A stretch of 14,463 nt of DNA from NCBI GenBank assembly GCA_028723145.1, contig JAQYFM010000166.1, positions 1 through 14,463 of the forward strand, in the 5' to 3' direction. The stretch's first letter is position 1. Each line of letters opens with the position of its first letter. Shown here one piece after another: positions 1-8,344 of the stretch. The position numbers and the translations under genes were made by a program. Origin of the DNA: Spirochaetales bacterium. GTDB lineage: Bacteria; Spirochaetota; Spirochaetia; Sphaerochaetales; Sphaerochaetaceae. Under the pieces are notes generated by a model. The model was not told the DNA's origin, searched no databases, and worked only from the letters and a program-made list of their open reading frames with translations.

Positions 1-125
1 AAGCTATCTGATGCAGAAGGTGTTAAATAACAAAGTACTAAAAATAGGATAACAAGAATCACAAGTAATACTGCAATCTTAATTAGCCTATGTTTCTTCG
101 CGTTAGATTTTTTCTTCGCAGTCAA
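1..125 (-). CDS. N-terminus of an unidentified one-helix membrane protein (partial, TTG start)
   Basis: The 41 visible residues run off the left edge of the window. They form a lysine-rich head (TAKKKSNAKKHR) followed by a hydrophobic stretch (IKIAVLLVILVILFLVLCYL) and then TPSASDS. This is a signal anchor or uncleaved signal peptide with the bulk of the protein outside the membrane. The start is TTG at 125-123. I chose it because a clear AGGAG lies 7 bases upstream, the frame is open from there to the edge, and no ATG or GTG is better placed. The Shine-Dalgarno bases overlap the stop codon of the CPBP protease gene upstream, so the two are probably co-transcribed and translationally coupled. 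I do not recognise the family; the informative part lies outside the window. Confidence 0.65.
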   Translation of the reverse strand, partial: MTAKKKSNAKKHRLIKIAVLLVILVILFLVLCYLTPSASDS

Positions 126-132
126 TTTAGTT

Positions 133-137
133 CTCCT
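133..137 (-). promoter_or_regulatory. Shine-Dalgarno that fixes a TTG start
   Basis: AGGAG on the minus strand, 7 bases before the TTG at 125-123. It overlaps the TAG stop (138-136) of the upstream CPBP protease gene. It is the reason for accepting the TTG as a start and points to translational coupling. Confidence 0.6.
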
Positions 138-948
138 AAAAATTTTTTAATTCACTTTTTTTAACATATTGAAAAGTAAATGCAAATATACATATTAAAG
201 TAACAGTAGAAAGTAAAGGTGATGGAATTTTATCTGCGATAAAAATTGGAGCACTCTTTAGTGGTGAATCTTTATATCCTACTATTAATGCTGAGTACAA
301 GTTATTTACAATGTGTATTACTATCGGATAGGTAAAATCTGAGAAATGAATGCCAAGATACATTGCTAAAAAACCAAATGTAAAATAATAAAGTGATAGT
401 AAAAAATAACTTGATACCTTAAATTCTGGATTATTTACCATGTGAGCAAATAAAAAAAGTAGACCAGAAATAAATGAAATTAGTAGTTTTGAGCTATTTT
501 TATCTGTATTAATTATTCTTGAAAGTAAAACTCTAAACAAATACTCTTCACTAATACATTGTATAGGTGTAATAGCTAGTACAATAAAAAGCATAATTAG
601 TTTAATTTTTATGGTATGTTGGTCTAAAGAAAGGTTTTTATAACTAATAATAGATGAAAGAAAAATTAATGCAAAAGCAATTAATGCAGTAATTAAATAA
701 TTTCCTCCCTTGTGTTTTCTTTCACTTATCATAGTATTTAGTGAACAATTAAAGACAACTCTTGTTCCGATAATGGAAAAAATAAATAGGGTAAGGGAAG
801 GTATGTTAACTGATAAATAAGACGCAATAATTTCATTACTTGGAAAGAATGAAATAAAAGCTAACATAAATATTCCACCAATTAGCTGCCATGAAAAAAG
901 TAAGAAAATTATTAGGAGCAATAGTGGTAGGATTTCTTTCTTTTGCAT
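136..948 (-). CDS. CPBP-family (CAAX protease-like) intramembrane metalloprotease
   Basis: A 270-residue, very hydrophobic protein with about seven to eight membrane segments. It carries the three conserved motifs of the CPBP (formerly Abi) family: EExxxR as E134-E135...R139 (SEEYLFR), FxxxH ending at H169 (FLFAH), and HxxxN as H212...N216 (HIVNN). In characterised relatives these residues form the metal-dependent active site inside the membrane. Substrates vary widely (prenylated proteins, bacteriocin processing or immunity, regulated proteolysis) and cannot be predicted here. The start is the ATG at 948-946 (MQKKEIL) rather than the in-frame ATG 12 bases upstream, because the strong -10 hexamer TATGAT overlaps that upstream ATG and ends 7 bases before the chosen one. 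Neither ATG has a Shine-Dalgarno. The gene is divergent from addB and is followed directly by another membrane-protein gene. Confidence 0.85.
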   Translation of the reverse strand: MQKKEILPLLLLIIFLLFSWQLIGGIFMLAFISFFPSNEIIASYLSVNIPSLTLFIFSIIGTRVVFNCSLNTMISERKHKGGNYLITALIAFALIFLSSIISYKNLSLDQHTIKIKLIMLFIVLAITPIQCISEEYLFRVLLSRIINTDKNSSKLLISFISGLLFLFAHMVNNPEFKVSSYFLLSLYYFTFGFLAMYLGIHFSDFTYPIVIHIVNNLYSALIVGYKDSPLKSAPIFIADKIPSPLLSTVTLICIFAFTFQYVKKSELKNF

Positions 949-955
949 GATTCTT

Positions 956-961
956 ATCATA
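956..961 (-). promoter_or_regulatory. -10 box of the CPBP protease gene (candidate leaderless promoter)
   Basis: TATGAT on the minus strand, one mismatch from TATAAT, ending 7 bases before the ATG at 948-946. A transcript would begin at or beside the start codon. I see no convincing -35 hexamer; the bases 17 upstream read TATTTA. Confidence 0.45.
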
Positions 962-1012
962 ATGAATCTTTTGATTTTTAAATAGCGTGTTTTAATACAA
1001 TATTTGATGTGC

Positions 1013-1018
1013 TAATAT
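1013..1018 (+). promoter_or_regulatory. Extended -10 promoter of addBA (candidate leaderless)
   Basis: TAATAT preceded by TG and one base (TGCTAATAT from 1010) is a good extended -10 element. It ends 6 bases before the addB ATG at 1025, so the expected transcription start is at or next to that ATG. The stretch between the -10 and the ATG contains no Shine-Dalgarno. The -35 region (TTTTAA about 17 bases upstream) is weak, as is usual for extended -10 promoters. Confidence 0.5.
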
Positions 1019-1024
1019 TTAGCT

Positions 1025-3487
1025 ATGAAATTAAAAGATACTATTCTTTCATATTTAGATAATCCTGATATTGTATTAGTTTTTCCGACAGAAACAGTAA
1101 AACGTTACTATTTAACAGAGTATGTTGCCTCTAGAAAAACTAGTATATTAGCAGATAGAAGTATTGCTTTTGATGAATTTGCAAAGCAATTTGCTCCTAT
1201 TTCAAAAGATAAAAAGCCAGCAAATAAATATATTAGAACTTTTTTTGCTTCATATTTTCTTAATGAAAAAGCTGATAGTTTAAAGTATTTCTATAATCCT
1301 AAATACAAAGAGAGTAAGGCTCGTTTTATACCTTTTATTTCTTCTATACTTCCTGAGTTGAAGACCTTAGATAAGGTCAAGATGGAAGATGAAAATATTA
1401 AATCTGACTTAAAGCTAATTTATGATTGTTATAATAAATTTCTTGAAAAAGAAAAATTATTTGAACCTGCTTTTTTTACTTATGACTTAAAGTACTACAG
1501 TGGGGAAAGGAGTAAAAAATATTATCTTGTTGCATATGATGCAGAAATTAATATGCAAAGATTTTTAGAGGAACTAAATTATCCTTCTTTTATTTTACCT
1601 CTTTCAATATCTATTAATAGCAATGTAAGGCATAAGCTCTTTTGTAATGAGAAGGCTGAATTATGTTATCTTTTTGACAATCTATCAAAATTATGTAAAG
1701 AAGGAATAAAGGCTGAAGAGATTATAATTTCAACACCAGATATAAAGAGGTTAAAGCCATACCTTGAAAAGGAAGCTATGGAATATGGTATTCCATTAAA
1801 CTTCACATCCTCTGTTAAGTTATCAGAGACAATAGCAGGAAGACTCTTTAAGGATTTAAAGAGTATATATGATGAGTCTCTATCATTTTATTCATTAGAA
1901 AGATTTCTGCTTAACCCATCATATCCATTTGAGGATAGAGAATGTGCTAAAAGCCTTGTTATGGCATTAACAGAAAATGGATTATTAAAAGGTTCTTTTA
2001 CTGGTGATGATAGAATAGAAGAAAGCTTTGTAAAGAAAAAATTATTTAAACAATTAAATTTATATAGAATTATTAAGCGTGGGGTTCAAAGATTATTTGA
2101 GTCAAATGAAATGACCAAAAATCTCCATATTTTGTTAACAAGTATTTTAGTCAAAGGTGAGTTTGAACAATGTGATGAAGAAGTTAGAAATAGCTATGCC
2201 TTTGCTGTTAAGGAGCTATTTAAGTTCCAAAGTGATCTTGAATCCCTTTCAATAAAAGTTGATGCTCCATTTTCTTCTTTTATATCAACTATGGATACTA
2301 TTAACTATGTATCGAGTGAAAGAAAGAGTGGTATTAGAGTTTTTTCATACTCTGAAGACTATCTATTAACACCTTTATATCACTTTGTTATTTCTCTTGA
2401 TGATGAAGATGTGAAGGTTAGTGAGTCTGATTTAAATTTCTTAGAAGACTATGAAGTAGTGGTTAGACAAAGTTATGATGTCACATCTGCTTTATTAAAT
2501 TACTACAAAGTAGCTGGTGAAAATGTATTTCTATCTTCTAGTCGTGAAACTTATTCATCAAGTTCTAATCCTCCAATGTTATTTTTAGAAGAAAAAATAA
2601 TCGATGACGCAATAACACTTCCTGAAAGAGAAATATCTTATGCAACTAAGCAAAGTTTAATGAAGAGTGAAGCAACTCCATTTTCACGTCTTAATAGAGA
2701 TGAAGATATTAGATATAAGAAGAAGTTTAACATTTGTGAAATAAAGGTTACATATTCAGCTTTGAAGGATTACATTATGTGTCCATACCTTAGTTATTTA
2801 AAGAAAGGTGTAAATATTGCATATGATAATGTAACTCAGTTTGAGCCTAATACTATTGATATGGCTGAGGCTGGAAATTTTCTTCATAATACTATTGAAA
2901 ACTTCTTAACATCTCATAGTGGTAAAACCTTATACTCAAAAAATAGAGAAGAGTATAAAAAAGAATTAGAAGAAATCTTTTATTCTTTATTATCAACATC
3001 TCCATTTGATACATTCTCAAGAGAGTATATAAAAAATACATTCTTTGATGGTGTAGTTAATTTTACTCATAACCTTTTTGATACTTTTGGTGAGGGAATT
3101 GCTATTTTAGGTATTGAAGGTAAATTTGAAAAGAAAGAAGAAGATGTTACCTATGAAGGGCGTTATGATATTTACTTAGAAAATAGTGAAGGCGGAGTTA
3201 TCATCGATTTAAAGAGTAAGAAAATTGATGAAATATTAAAAACCTATCAGCTACCATTTTATAAAATGGTAATTAACTCAGCTGGCGATGAGAAGGTAAA
3301 TAAAACTGCTTACTATTCTATTCAGGACTCTAAATTTGGGCTTCCAAAGGATTCAGAACAGCTAGAAAATGATATTAAAACATTTGTTGATGGTGAAAGA
3401 GAAGGTTTATTTAATACAAATGTAAGTAAAGAGTGTGGTAAGTGTAATTTTAGAGCAGTTTGTAGAAGGAGATTTAATATACAATGA
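1025..3487 (+). CDS. addB: AddB/RexB-type subunit of ATP-dependent helicase-nuclease
   Basis: An 820-residue partner of AddA in the AddAB (RexAB) complex, which resects double-strand DNA ends for recombination. The C-terminal third is a RecB-type PD-(D/E)XK nuclease. Its visible residues are H621 (GNFLH), D715 in EGRYD, D728 and K730 in IIDLK, and Q742 in YQLPFY. Four cysteines arranged as in the AddB iron-sulfur cluster bracket the domain: C586 (YIMCPYL), and C804, C807 and C813 (ECGKCNFRAVC). The N-terminal half looks like a degenerate superfamily 1 helicase fold: where a Walker A motif would sit, the sequence is VLVFPTETVKRYY, with no GKT. At 820 residues it is much shorter than Bacillus subtilis AddB (about 1,170 from memory). 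It overlaps addA by four bases (ATGA), so the two are one operon. The ATG has no Shine-Dalgarno and lies just after a -10 box. Confidence 0.88.
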   Translation: MKLKDTILSYLDNPDIVLVFPTETVKRYYLTEYVASRKTSILADRSIAFDEFAKQFAPISKDKKPANKYIRTFFASYFLNEKADSLKYFYNPKYKESKARFIPFISSILPELKTLDKVKMEDENIKSDLKLIYDCYNKFLEKEKLFEPAFFTYDLKYYSGERSKKYYLVAYDAEINMQRFLEELNYPSFILPLSISINSNVRHKLFCNEKAELCYLFDNLSKLCKEGIKAEEIIISTPDIKRLKPYLEKEAMEYGIPLNFTSSVKLSETIAGRLFKDLKSIYDESLSFYSLERFLLNPSYPFEDRECAKSLVMALTENGLLKGSFTGDDRIEESFVKKKLFKQLNLYRIIKRGVQRLFESNEMTKNLHILLTSILVKGEFEQCDEEVRNSYAFAVKELFKFQSDLESLSIKVDAPFSSFISTMDTINYVSSERKSGIRVFSYSEDYLLTPLYHFVISLDDEDVKVSESDLNFLEDYEVVVRQSYDVTSALLNYYKVAGENVFLSSSRETYSSSSNPPMLFLEEKIIDDAITLPEREISYATKQSLMKSEATPFSRLNRDEDIRYKKKFNICEIKVTYSALKDYIMCPYLSYLKKGVNIAYDNVTQFEPNTIDMAEAGNFLHNTIENFLTSHSGKTLYSKNREEYKKELEEIFYSLLSTSPFDTFSREYIKNTFFDGVVNFTHNLFDTFGEGIAILGIEGKFEKKEEDVTYEGRYDIYLENSEGGVIIDLKSKKIDEILKTYQLPFYKMVINSAGDEKVNKTAYYSIQDSKFGLPKDSEQLENDIKTFVDGEREGLFNTNVSKECGKCNFRAVCRRRFNIQ

Positions 3488-6400
3488 GCGCATTTTCAAC
3501 ACTAATAGATAATGAAGAAAGAAAGCTAAATAGCGAGCAGCGTTCTGTTGTATTTGCAGATAAAAACTGTGTAGTTTCAGCAGGAGCTGGTAGTGGTAAA
3601 ACCACAGTACTATCTTATCGCTTTTTACGTCTAGTAATGGATAATGAGATTAGTGCAGATAGAATCTTAACTTTAACTTTTACTCGTAAAGCTGCCCTTG
3701 AGATGAAGGAACGAATTACTAATAGGCTGTTATTAAATAGAGATAGTATTAAAGGTGAATTAATAAAAAATCTTTCTAATGCTCATATTTCAACTATTGA
3801 TAGTTTTTTGTCTGAAATTGTTCGCTGTGATTCAATTAGTTATGGTATTGCTAGGGACTTTACTCTTCTTTCAAATGATGAGGAAACTGAATTAGTTAAA
3901 TCTATTGCTCTAAAATTCTTAGAGACAAAGGATAACTTAGAATATGTTTCTGCACTATCAAAGCTATATACACCACAAAATATTTTTGAAGATTTTTTTG
4001 ATAAGATTAATAAGAATATCAGTTTTTTATCTAATTGTAATGCAGAGTTTTTAGGTAGAATACTAAATGACCATGTATTAGCTAAGGTTGATGAGCTTTA
4101 CCACCATATTGATATGGTATTAAATAGCTTTGAAGGTAGAATAGTTGGTAAAAAGGGAGAAGCTTATAAAGATTTTATCTTATCTTGGAATAGTGGAAAT
4201 TATCCTGAAAAATTGACATTTTACAATGCTAATGCAAAAAAGGATTACCTTGATGGTGTTTCAGAAGAAATAAAGGAATTAAAGAATGTTTACCAAACAT
4301 TCCTTGATTACAAAAAGGTCCAAAACTCATTAGATGATAACTTTATTTATTTTAAAGCCATTGAGTGCTTTGCATCTTCTCTTATAAAGGAAAAGCGAAG
4401 AAAATCAGCATTAACCTTTGCAGATGTTTCTGATATTGCTTTAGATATCCTTGAGAAAAATCAGAAAATTAGAAGCTACTATAAAAATAGCTTTGATAAA
4501 ATTATGATAGATGAGTTCCAGGACAATAATGAAAAGCAAAAGAAACTTCTTTATTTACTCTCAGAAAAGAAAGATAGATTTATTACTCCATATCCAACAA
4601 TTAATGATATTGAGGAGGATAAGTTATTTTTTGTTGGTGATGATAAGCAGTCAATTTATCGCTTTAGAGGTGCTGATGTATCGGTATTTAGATCTCTTAA
4701 AGATGAAATAAAAAATAGTGGAGGCCTTAATCTAGCATTAAGCACAAACTATAGAAGTGATAAGGTGTTAATTAATCACTTTAATAGTGCGTTTAAGAAT
4801 GTTTTTGCTTCTGCTCAAGCAAGCTATGAAGCTATTTTTGAAGAGACTAAGTATAGTAAAGATAGTAATGAAGCAAGTGTTAATTTAGCTCTTTTTGACC
4901 GTGATAATGTGATTGAAGGGGGATTGGACTCAAATGAGTGTGAAGCTGAATACATTGCAGAAGCTATTTTAGATATTTTAACAAGTGATAATTATTTAAT
5001 TAATGGAAAAAGACCAAAGCCAAGTGATATTGCAATTTTGATGCGAAGTGCTTCAAACCAATGGCAAATTGAAAAAGCATTAAAGCTTAGGGGTATTGAT
5101 TATCAACTTTTAGAGAGTAGATCTTTGATGATTGAAGCTATCTCCTCTGATTTTTATTCATACCTACAATATCTTACCTATCCTGAGGATAAGATTGCTT
5201 TTGCTTCTCTTTTAAAATCACCATTTGTTAGATTGTCAGAAAATGGTTTTATAGAAATTATGAATAATAAAGAGCTAACATTAGCTGAGGATATAAAAAG
5301 ATATAATCAATTTACTAATCTCTACAATGAGATAAAGGCAAAGTTATATTCTTATACTCTTACATCCTTATTACTAAAAATATATATAGATAGTGGATAT
5401 AAAGCATATATTGATCTTGATAGAGCATATAGTTCATATAGCGAGCATTTTGAATATCTCTTTAGTTACGCAGAGTTATATGATAGTGAAGGATACTCCC
5501 TTTCTGATTACATCAGACTTCTAAGATCAAATATCGGGGAAACAAAAAAATTAAGAGAAGCTACTGTATTAAGAGAGAAAAAGGAAGGGGTCCAAATTAT
5601 GACAATTCATAAATCTAAAGGACTTGAATTCCCAATTGTCTTTTGCTCATTTCTGGGTAGTAGAGGTAAAAATGATACAAGTGATCCTCTATATACTTAT
5701 AATGGTAATTTAGTTTTTGATAGCACGAAAATTACTAAAAAAATATTAAATAAACTTGATAAAGAAAGAGAAGATGCTGAAGTTAAGCGCTTACTTTATG
5801 TTGCTATGACGCGAGCTGAAAACTATCTATTTTTAACTGGTAGCTATAAGTTAAAGAGTGATGGATCTTTTTCTCTTGAAACCGGTAAGCTCCTTCTTAC
5901 TTATCTAAATTCTATTAATTTTGTTCCAGAGAAGGGCTCATATTATAAAATTCCTGCTCTTGAAACTGTTAATGTTACCGCTAAGTTGGAAAACCACACT
6001 GACAGGAAAGAAAACCTTACCTATGATGGTGCCCGTGACCTTTTAGCTACTTTCAAGAGTGAGGAAACTCCTTCTTTTGATCTTTCTTCAAAAAGAGTTA
6101 AGGTAACAGAGAGTGAAAGCTATTCTTTAGAAGGTGATAGAGTTTTCTTTGATGAAGAAAAAAGTGATGAGATTATTAAAAAGTATTCTTGCTTTGACAA
6201 ATTTGGAACTCTATGTCATCTTGCGCTTGAAGTCGCAATGAAGGGTGATGACCTTACACTTATTGAATGTGATATCAGCGAAGAAAATAGAGAAAATGAA
6301 GAAATCTTAAAGACAGTAAGAAAATTCGTGGATACCTTTTTTAATAGCGAACTATATAATACCTATGTTAAAGATAATAGATGTGAAGAAGAGGTTAGAT

Positions 6401-6657
6401 TCTACAGCTATCAAGAGGGCGTTGTTATTGAAGGTGTTATCGATTTAATTGTCTTTTTAGAGGATAAAAATATAATCATCGACTATAAAAGTGATAGAAG
6501 TAAAAATCTTAATGACCATAAGGACCAAGTTGTTAATTATGTAAAAATAGCAAGTGAAATATATAATAAACCTTGCTATGGAACACTCTTTTATTTAAGA
6601 GATGGTAAAACTGAAGAGTTCTGGGATAAGGATGGAAATACAGTTGAAATTAAATGA
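3484..6657 (+). CDS. addA: AddA helicase-nuclease subunit
   Basis: A 1057-residue UvrD/RecB-type superfamily 1A helicase with a C-terminal nuclease; the motor subunit of AddAB. Helicase motifs in order: Q19 (NSEQR), Walker A GAGSGKT at 34-40, motif Ia LTFTRKAA near 64-71, Walker B MIDEFQD at 341-347, motif III VGDDKQSIYRFRGAD at 384-398, motif IV NYRS at 422-425, motif V MTIHKSKGLEFP at 706-717, and motif VI LLYVAMTRAENYL at 770-782. The nuclease has H912 (GTLCHLALE), D987 (GVID), D1000 and K1002 (IIDYKSD), with Q1015 following. Every catalytic motif looks intact, so both the motor and the second nuclease should be active. The start overlaps the addB stop as ATGA. An AAGGAG lies 12 bases upstream inside addB, which is long spacing and suggests coupling to addB translation. 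The gene ends directly against a small hairpin shared with the converging malY-type gene. Confidence 0.95.
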   Translation: MSAFSTLIDNEERKLNSEQRSVVFADKNCVVSAGAGSGKTTVLSYRFLRLVMDNEISADRILTLTFTRKAALEMKERITNRLLLNRDSIKGELIKNLSNAHISTIDSFLSEIVRCDSISYGIARDFTLLSNDEETELVKSIALKFLETKDNLEYVSALSKLYTPQNIFEDFFDKINKNISFLSNCNAEFLGRILNDHVLAKVDELYHHIDMVLNSFEGRIVGKKGEAYKDFILSWNSGNYPEKLTFYNANAKKDYLDGVSEEIKELKNVYQTFLDYKKVQNSLDDNFIYFKAIECFASSLIKEKRRKSALTFADVSDIALDILEKNQKIRSYYKNSFDKIMIDEFQDNNEKQKKLLYLLSEKKDRFITPYPTINDIEEDKLFFVGDDKQSIYRFRGADVSVFRSLKDEIKNSGGLNLALSTNYRSDKVLINHFNSAFKNVFASAQASYEAIFEETKYSKDSNEASVNLALFDRDNVIEGGLDSNECEAEYIAEAILDILTSDNYLINGKRPKPSDIAILMRSASNQWQIEKALKLRGIDYQLLESRSLMIEAISSDFYSYLQYLTYPEDKIAFASLLKSPFVRLSENGFIEIMNNKELTLAEDIKRYNQFTNLYNEIKAKLYSYTLTSLLLKIYIDSGYKAYIDLDRAYSSYSEHFEYLFSYAELYDSEGYSLSDYIRLLRSNIGETKKLREATVLREKKEGVQIMTIHKSKGLEFPIVFCSFLGSRGKNDTSDPLYTYNGNLVFDSTKITKKILNKLDKEREDAEVKRLLYVAMTRAENYLFLTGSYKLKSDGSFSLETGKLLLTYLNSINFVPEKGSYYKIPALETVNVTAKLENHTDRKENLTYDGARDLLATFKSEETPSFDLSSKRVKVTESESYSLEGDRVFFDEEKSDEIIKKYSCFDKFGTLCHLALEVAMKGDDLTLIECDISEENRENEEILKTVRKFVDTFFNSELYNTYVKDNRCEEEVRFYSYQEGVVIEGVIDLIVFLEDKNIIIDYKSDRSKNLNDHKDQVVNYVKIASEIYNKPCYGTLFYLRDGKTEEFWDKDGNTVEIK

Positions 6658-6675
6658 GTGTAGCTTTCGCTACAC
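6658..6675. terminator. Short shared hairpin between converging addA and malY-type gene
   Basis: GTGTAGC and GCTACAC form a perfect 7-bp stem with a 4-base loop, starting one base after the addA stop and ending eight bases before the malY-type stop. In the minus-strand RNA the loop is GAAA, a stable GNRA tetraloop. Neither side has a solid run of T (plus: CCTATTG; minus: TCATTTAATTT), so termination may be weak or the hairpin may mainly protect RNA ends. Confidence 0.5.
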
Positions 6676-6683
6676 CCTATTGA

Positions 6684-7901
6684 TTATAAGCTTTCGATGG
6701 CCTTCTTAATTTTATTTAGAGCTTCTAAAACACACTCTCTACTAGTACCATAGTTAAATCTTACAAACTTTTCATATCCACTTCCAAACCAAGAGCCATC
6801 ATTACAACAAATACATGCATAGTGGCCTAAGAAGTGAGATAGTATGTAATGATCCCCGTCATAGAATTCAGGGTGCTTTTTACTATCAGCTACAATTTTA
6901 TCCCAAACATCTGAAAAGTCTAAGAAAGTAATAAATGATGCTTTTGCATTTGCCATCTTTACACATGGTAATTCTGTTTTAAAGAAGGTTTCCATTACAT
7001 TTACATTTTCTTCTAAGTAGCTATCTAAATCATCTAAAAATTGGTAGTTCTCAGGGCTGTAGACTGCCTCTGCAAGAGTTCCCGCAAAATATCCTTCAGC
7101 ATATAAGAAGAGTCGTTTTTGAGCAGCTTTATACCTTTTTAGCATCTCTGTATCTTCAAAGATTGCGAAGGCACAGTGTTCACCTGCGATATTAAATGTT
7201 TTTGAAGGTGCCATGAAGGTAATACACTTTGCCCCAATAGAGGTATTGGCATAGCCCATAGGGTAGTGCTTTGCACTTGGATGAACTAAATCAGAGTGAA
7301 TTTCATCGCTTAATACAAGCTGTCCACGTTCTTTTGCAAGAGATAAGATAAACTCAAGATCAGATGAATCAAATACAACTCCAGATGGATTATGAGGAGA
7401 GCAAAACATTATTGCTTTGCAGCCTTCACTTATGGTTTCATATTTTTCTCTATCGAATGAGAATTTACCATTATTCTGTGTTAAATCAAAACGCTTAACA
7501 ATTCTATTACTGTTTTGAATTAAATGTACAAATGGCTGATAAACAGGATAAGGAAGAAGCACTTCATCCCCTTCATTGGTAAAAATATTTAGCGCAAGTG
7601 AAATCGCATGAAGCATACCTTGAGCATATGTTGTGTGCTCTTCATCAATCTTCCATCCATGTTTATGCTCAACAAATTTAATGAAGTTTGGAAGCATAGA
7701 ATTATGAGAGGCATATCCAGGGACAGCTAAATCTGTTTCTTTTTGTAGTACCTCTTTGATTAGTGGTGAGGTTGCTAAATCCATGTCAGCAACCCAAAAT
7801 GCATCTGCATTAGGATTTCCACATATATCCTTTATTAACTCTTTTGACCATTTATCTGCATTTGAATTTCTTCTATCTACTGCTTTATCAAAAATACTCA
7901 T
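6684..7901 (-). CDS. MalY/PatB-type PLP enzyme (putative C-S beta-lyase or aminotransferase)
   Basis: A 405-residue fold-type I PLP enzyme of the MalY/PatB subgroup, whose characterised members mostly act as cystathionine beta-lyases that split C-S bonds to give pyruvate, ammonia and a thiol. Diagnostic features are the N-terminus FDKAVDRRNSNADKW, FWVADMD at 35-41, N171 in SPHNPSG, D199 in LSDEIHSDL, the Schiff-base lysine K234 in APSKTFNIAG, and the carboxylate-binding R381 in VRFNYGTS. Length is typical for the subgroup. The ATG overlaps the stop of the preceding gene as ATGA, with an AAGGA Shine-Dalgarno upstream, making it the last gene of the aroA operon. The substrate could be cystathionine, cysteine or another amino acid; sequence alone does not separate a lyase from an aminotransferase in this group. 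Confidence 0.88.
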   Translation of the reverse strand: MSIFDKAVDRRNSNADKWSKELIKDICGNPNADAFWVADMDLATSPLIKEVLQKETDLAVPGYASHNSMLPNFIKFVEHKHGWKIDEEHTTYAQGMLHAISLALNIFTNEGDEVLLPYPVYQPFVHLIQNSNRIVKRFDLTQNNGKFSFDREKYETISEGCKAIMFCSPHNPSGVVFDSSDLEFILSLAKERGQLVLSDEIHSDLVHPSAKHYPMGYANTSIGAKCITFMAPSKTFNIAGEHCAFAIFEDTEMLKRYKAAQKRLFLYAEGYFAGTLAEAVYSPENYQFLDDLDSYLEENVNVMETFFKTELPCVKMANAKASFITFLDFSDVWDKIVADSKKHPEFYDGDHYILSHFLGHYACICCNDGSWFGSGYEKFVRFNYGTSRECVLEALNKIKKAIESL

Positions 7902-8344
7902 TTGTTTAATCCTTTTGTAATTTTTCCAATAGTTTTTGAAAAAGGAAAACGATAAGGAATTTTAATTTCTTCTTTTTCTATATCGCTTACAATCTTTTTT
8001 ATTTCTTCCTCATTTAACGGAAAATTAATACTTGCTACGTAGGAAGTTGCAATTCCTGAAGCAGAGAGTACTCTTTCTGCTTCAATGCCTGTTACTAAAT
8101 TTAATTTATCAGAAGCAATAATTACAGCAATATACCCCACAAGCTCTGAGCAGGAAAAGTTTTCTAAAGCTTTTCGTACTTTATCAGATATTCCTCCTTT
8201 TGAAGGTGAGATAACAAAGACAATTGTCTTGGCTTCAACACCCTTATCGAAGAGAGAAAAAACTCCAAATTCACTTTTCCTTGCGAGTGCAATTGCAACT
8301 TCACTTGCGGCTTTTGAATCATCTTTGATAATTACTTTATTCAT
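7898..8344 (-). CDS. Small cytosolic protein of unknown function, possibly flavodoxin-like
   Basis: A 148-residue protein with no signal peptide or membrane segment. I do not recognise its family with confidence. Alternating strand and helix signals resemble a flavodoxin-like fold: strand KVIIK, helix SKAASEVAIALARKS, strand TIVFVISPSKGG at 40-51, helix DKVRKALENF, strand YIAVIIAS at 71-78, then helix ERVLSASG and a strand TSYVASINFP. The segment ISPSKGGISDKVRKALE recalls the fxxPxyxGxxP loop of flavodoxins, but the usual N-terminal phosphate-binding loop (S/T-x-T-G-N-T) is replaced by KDDSKAA, so FMN binding is doubtful. It overlaps the ltaE end by 8 bases and the malY-type start by 4, and has a GGAGAG Shine-Dalgarno 5 bases before its ATG, so it is a genuine operon member. 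Confidence 0.75.
   Translation of the reverse strand: MNKVIIKDDSKAASEVAIALARKSEFGVFSLFDKGVEAKTIVFVISPSKGGISDKVRKALENFSCSELVGYIAVIIASDKLNLVTGIEAERVLSASGIATSYVASINFPLNEEEIKKIVSDIEKEEIKIPYRFPFSKTIGKITKGLNK

Noticed and set aside
949..960. Earlier ATG for the CPBP protease (MIRI)
   Set aside because: It overlaps the TATGAT -10 hexamer and has no Shine-Dalgarno; MQKKEIL fits the leaderless spacing seen at other genes. Still possible if a further-upstream promoter exists.
4511..4711. 66-residue frame inside addA
   Set aside because: It lies wholly within the conserved Walker B to motif III region of addA in another frame and has no start signal.
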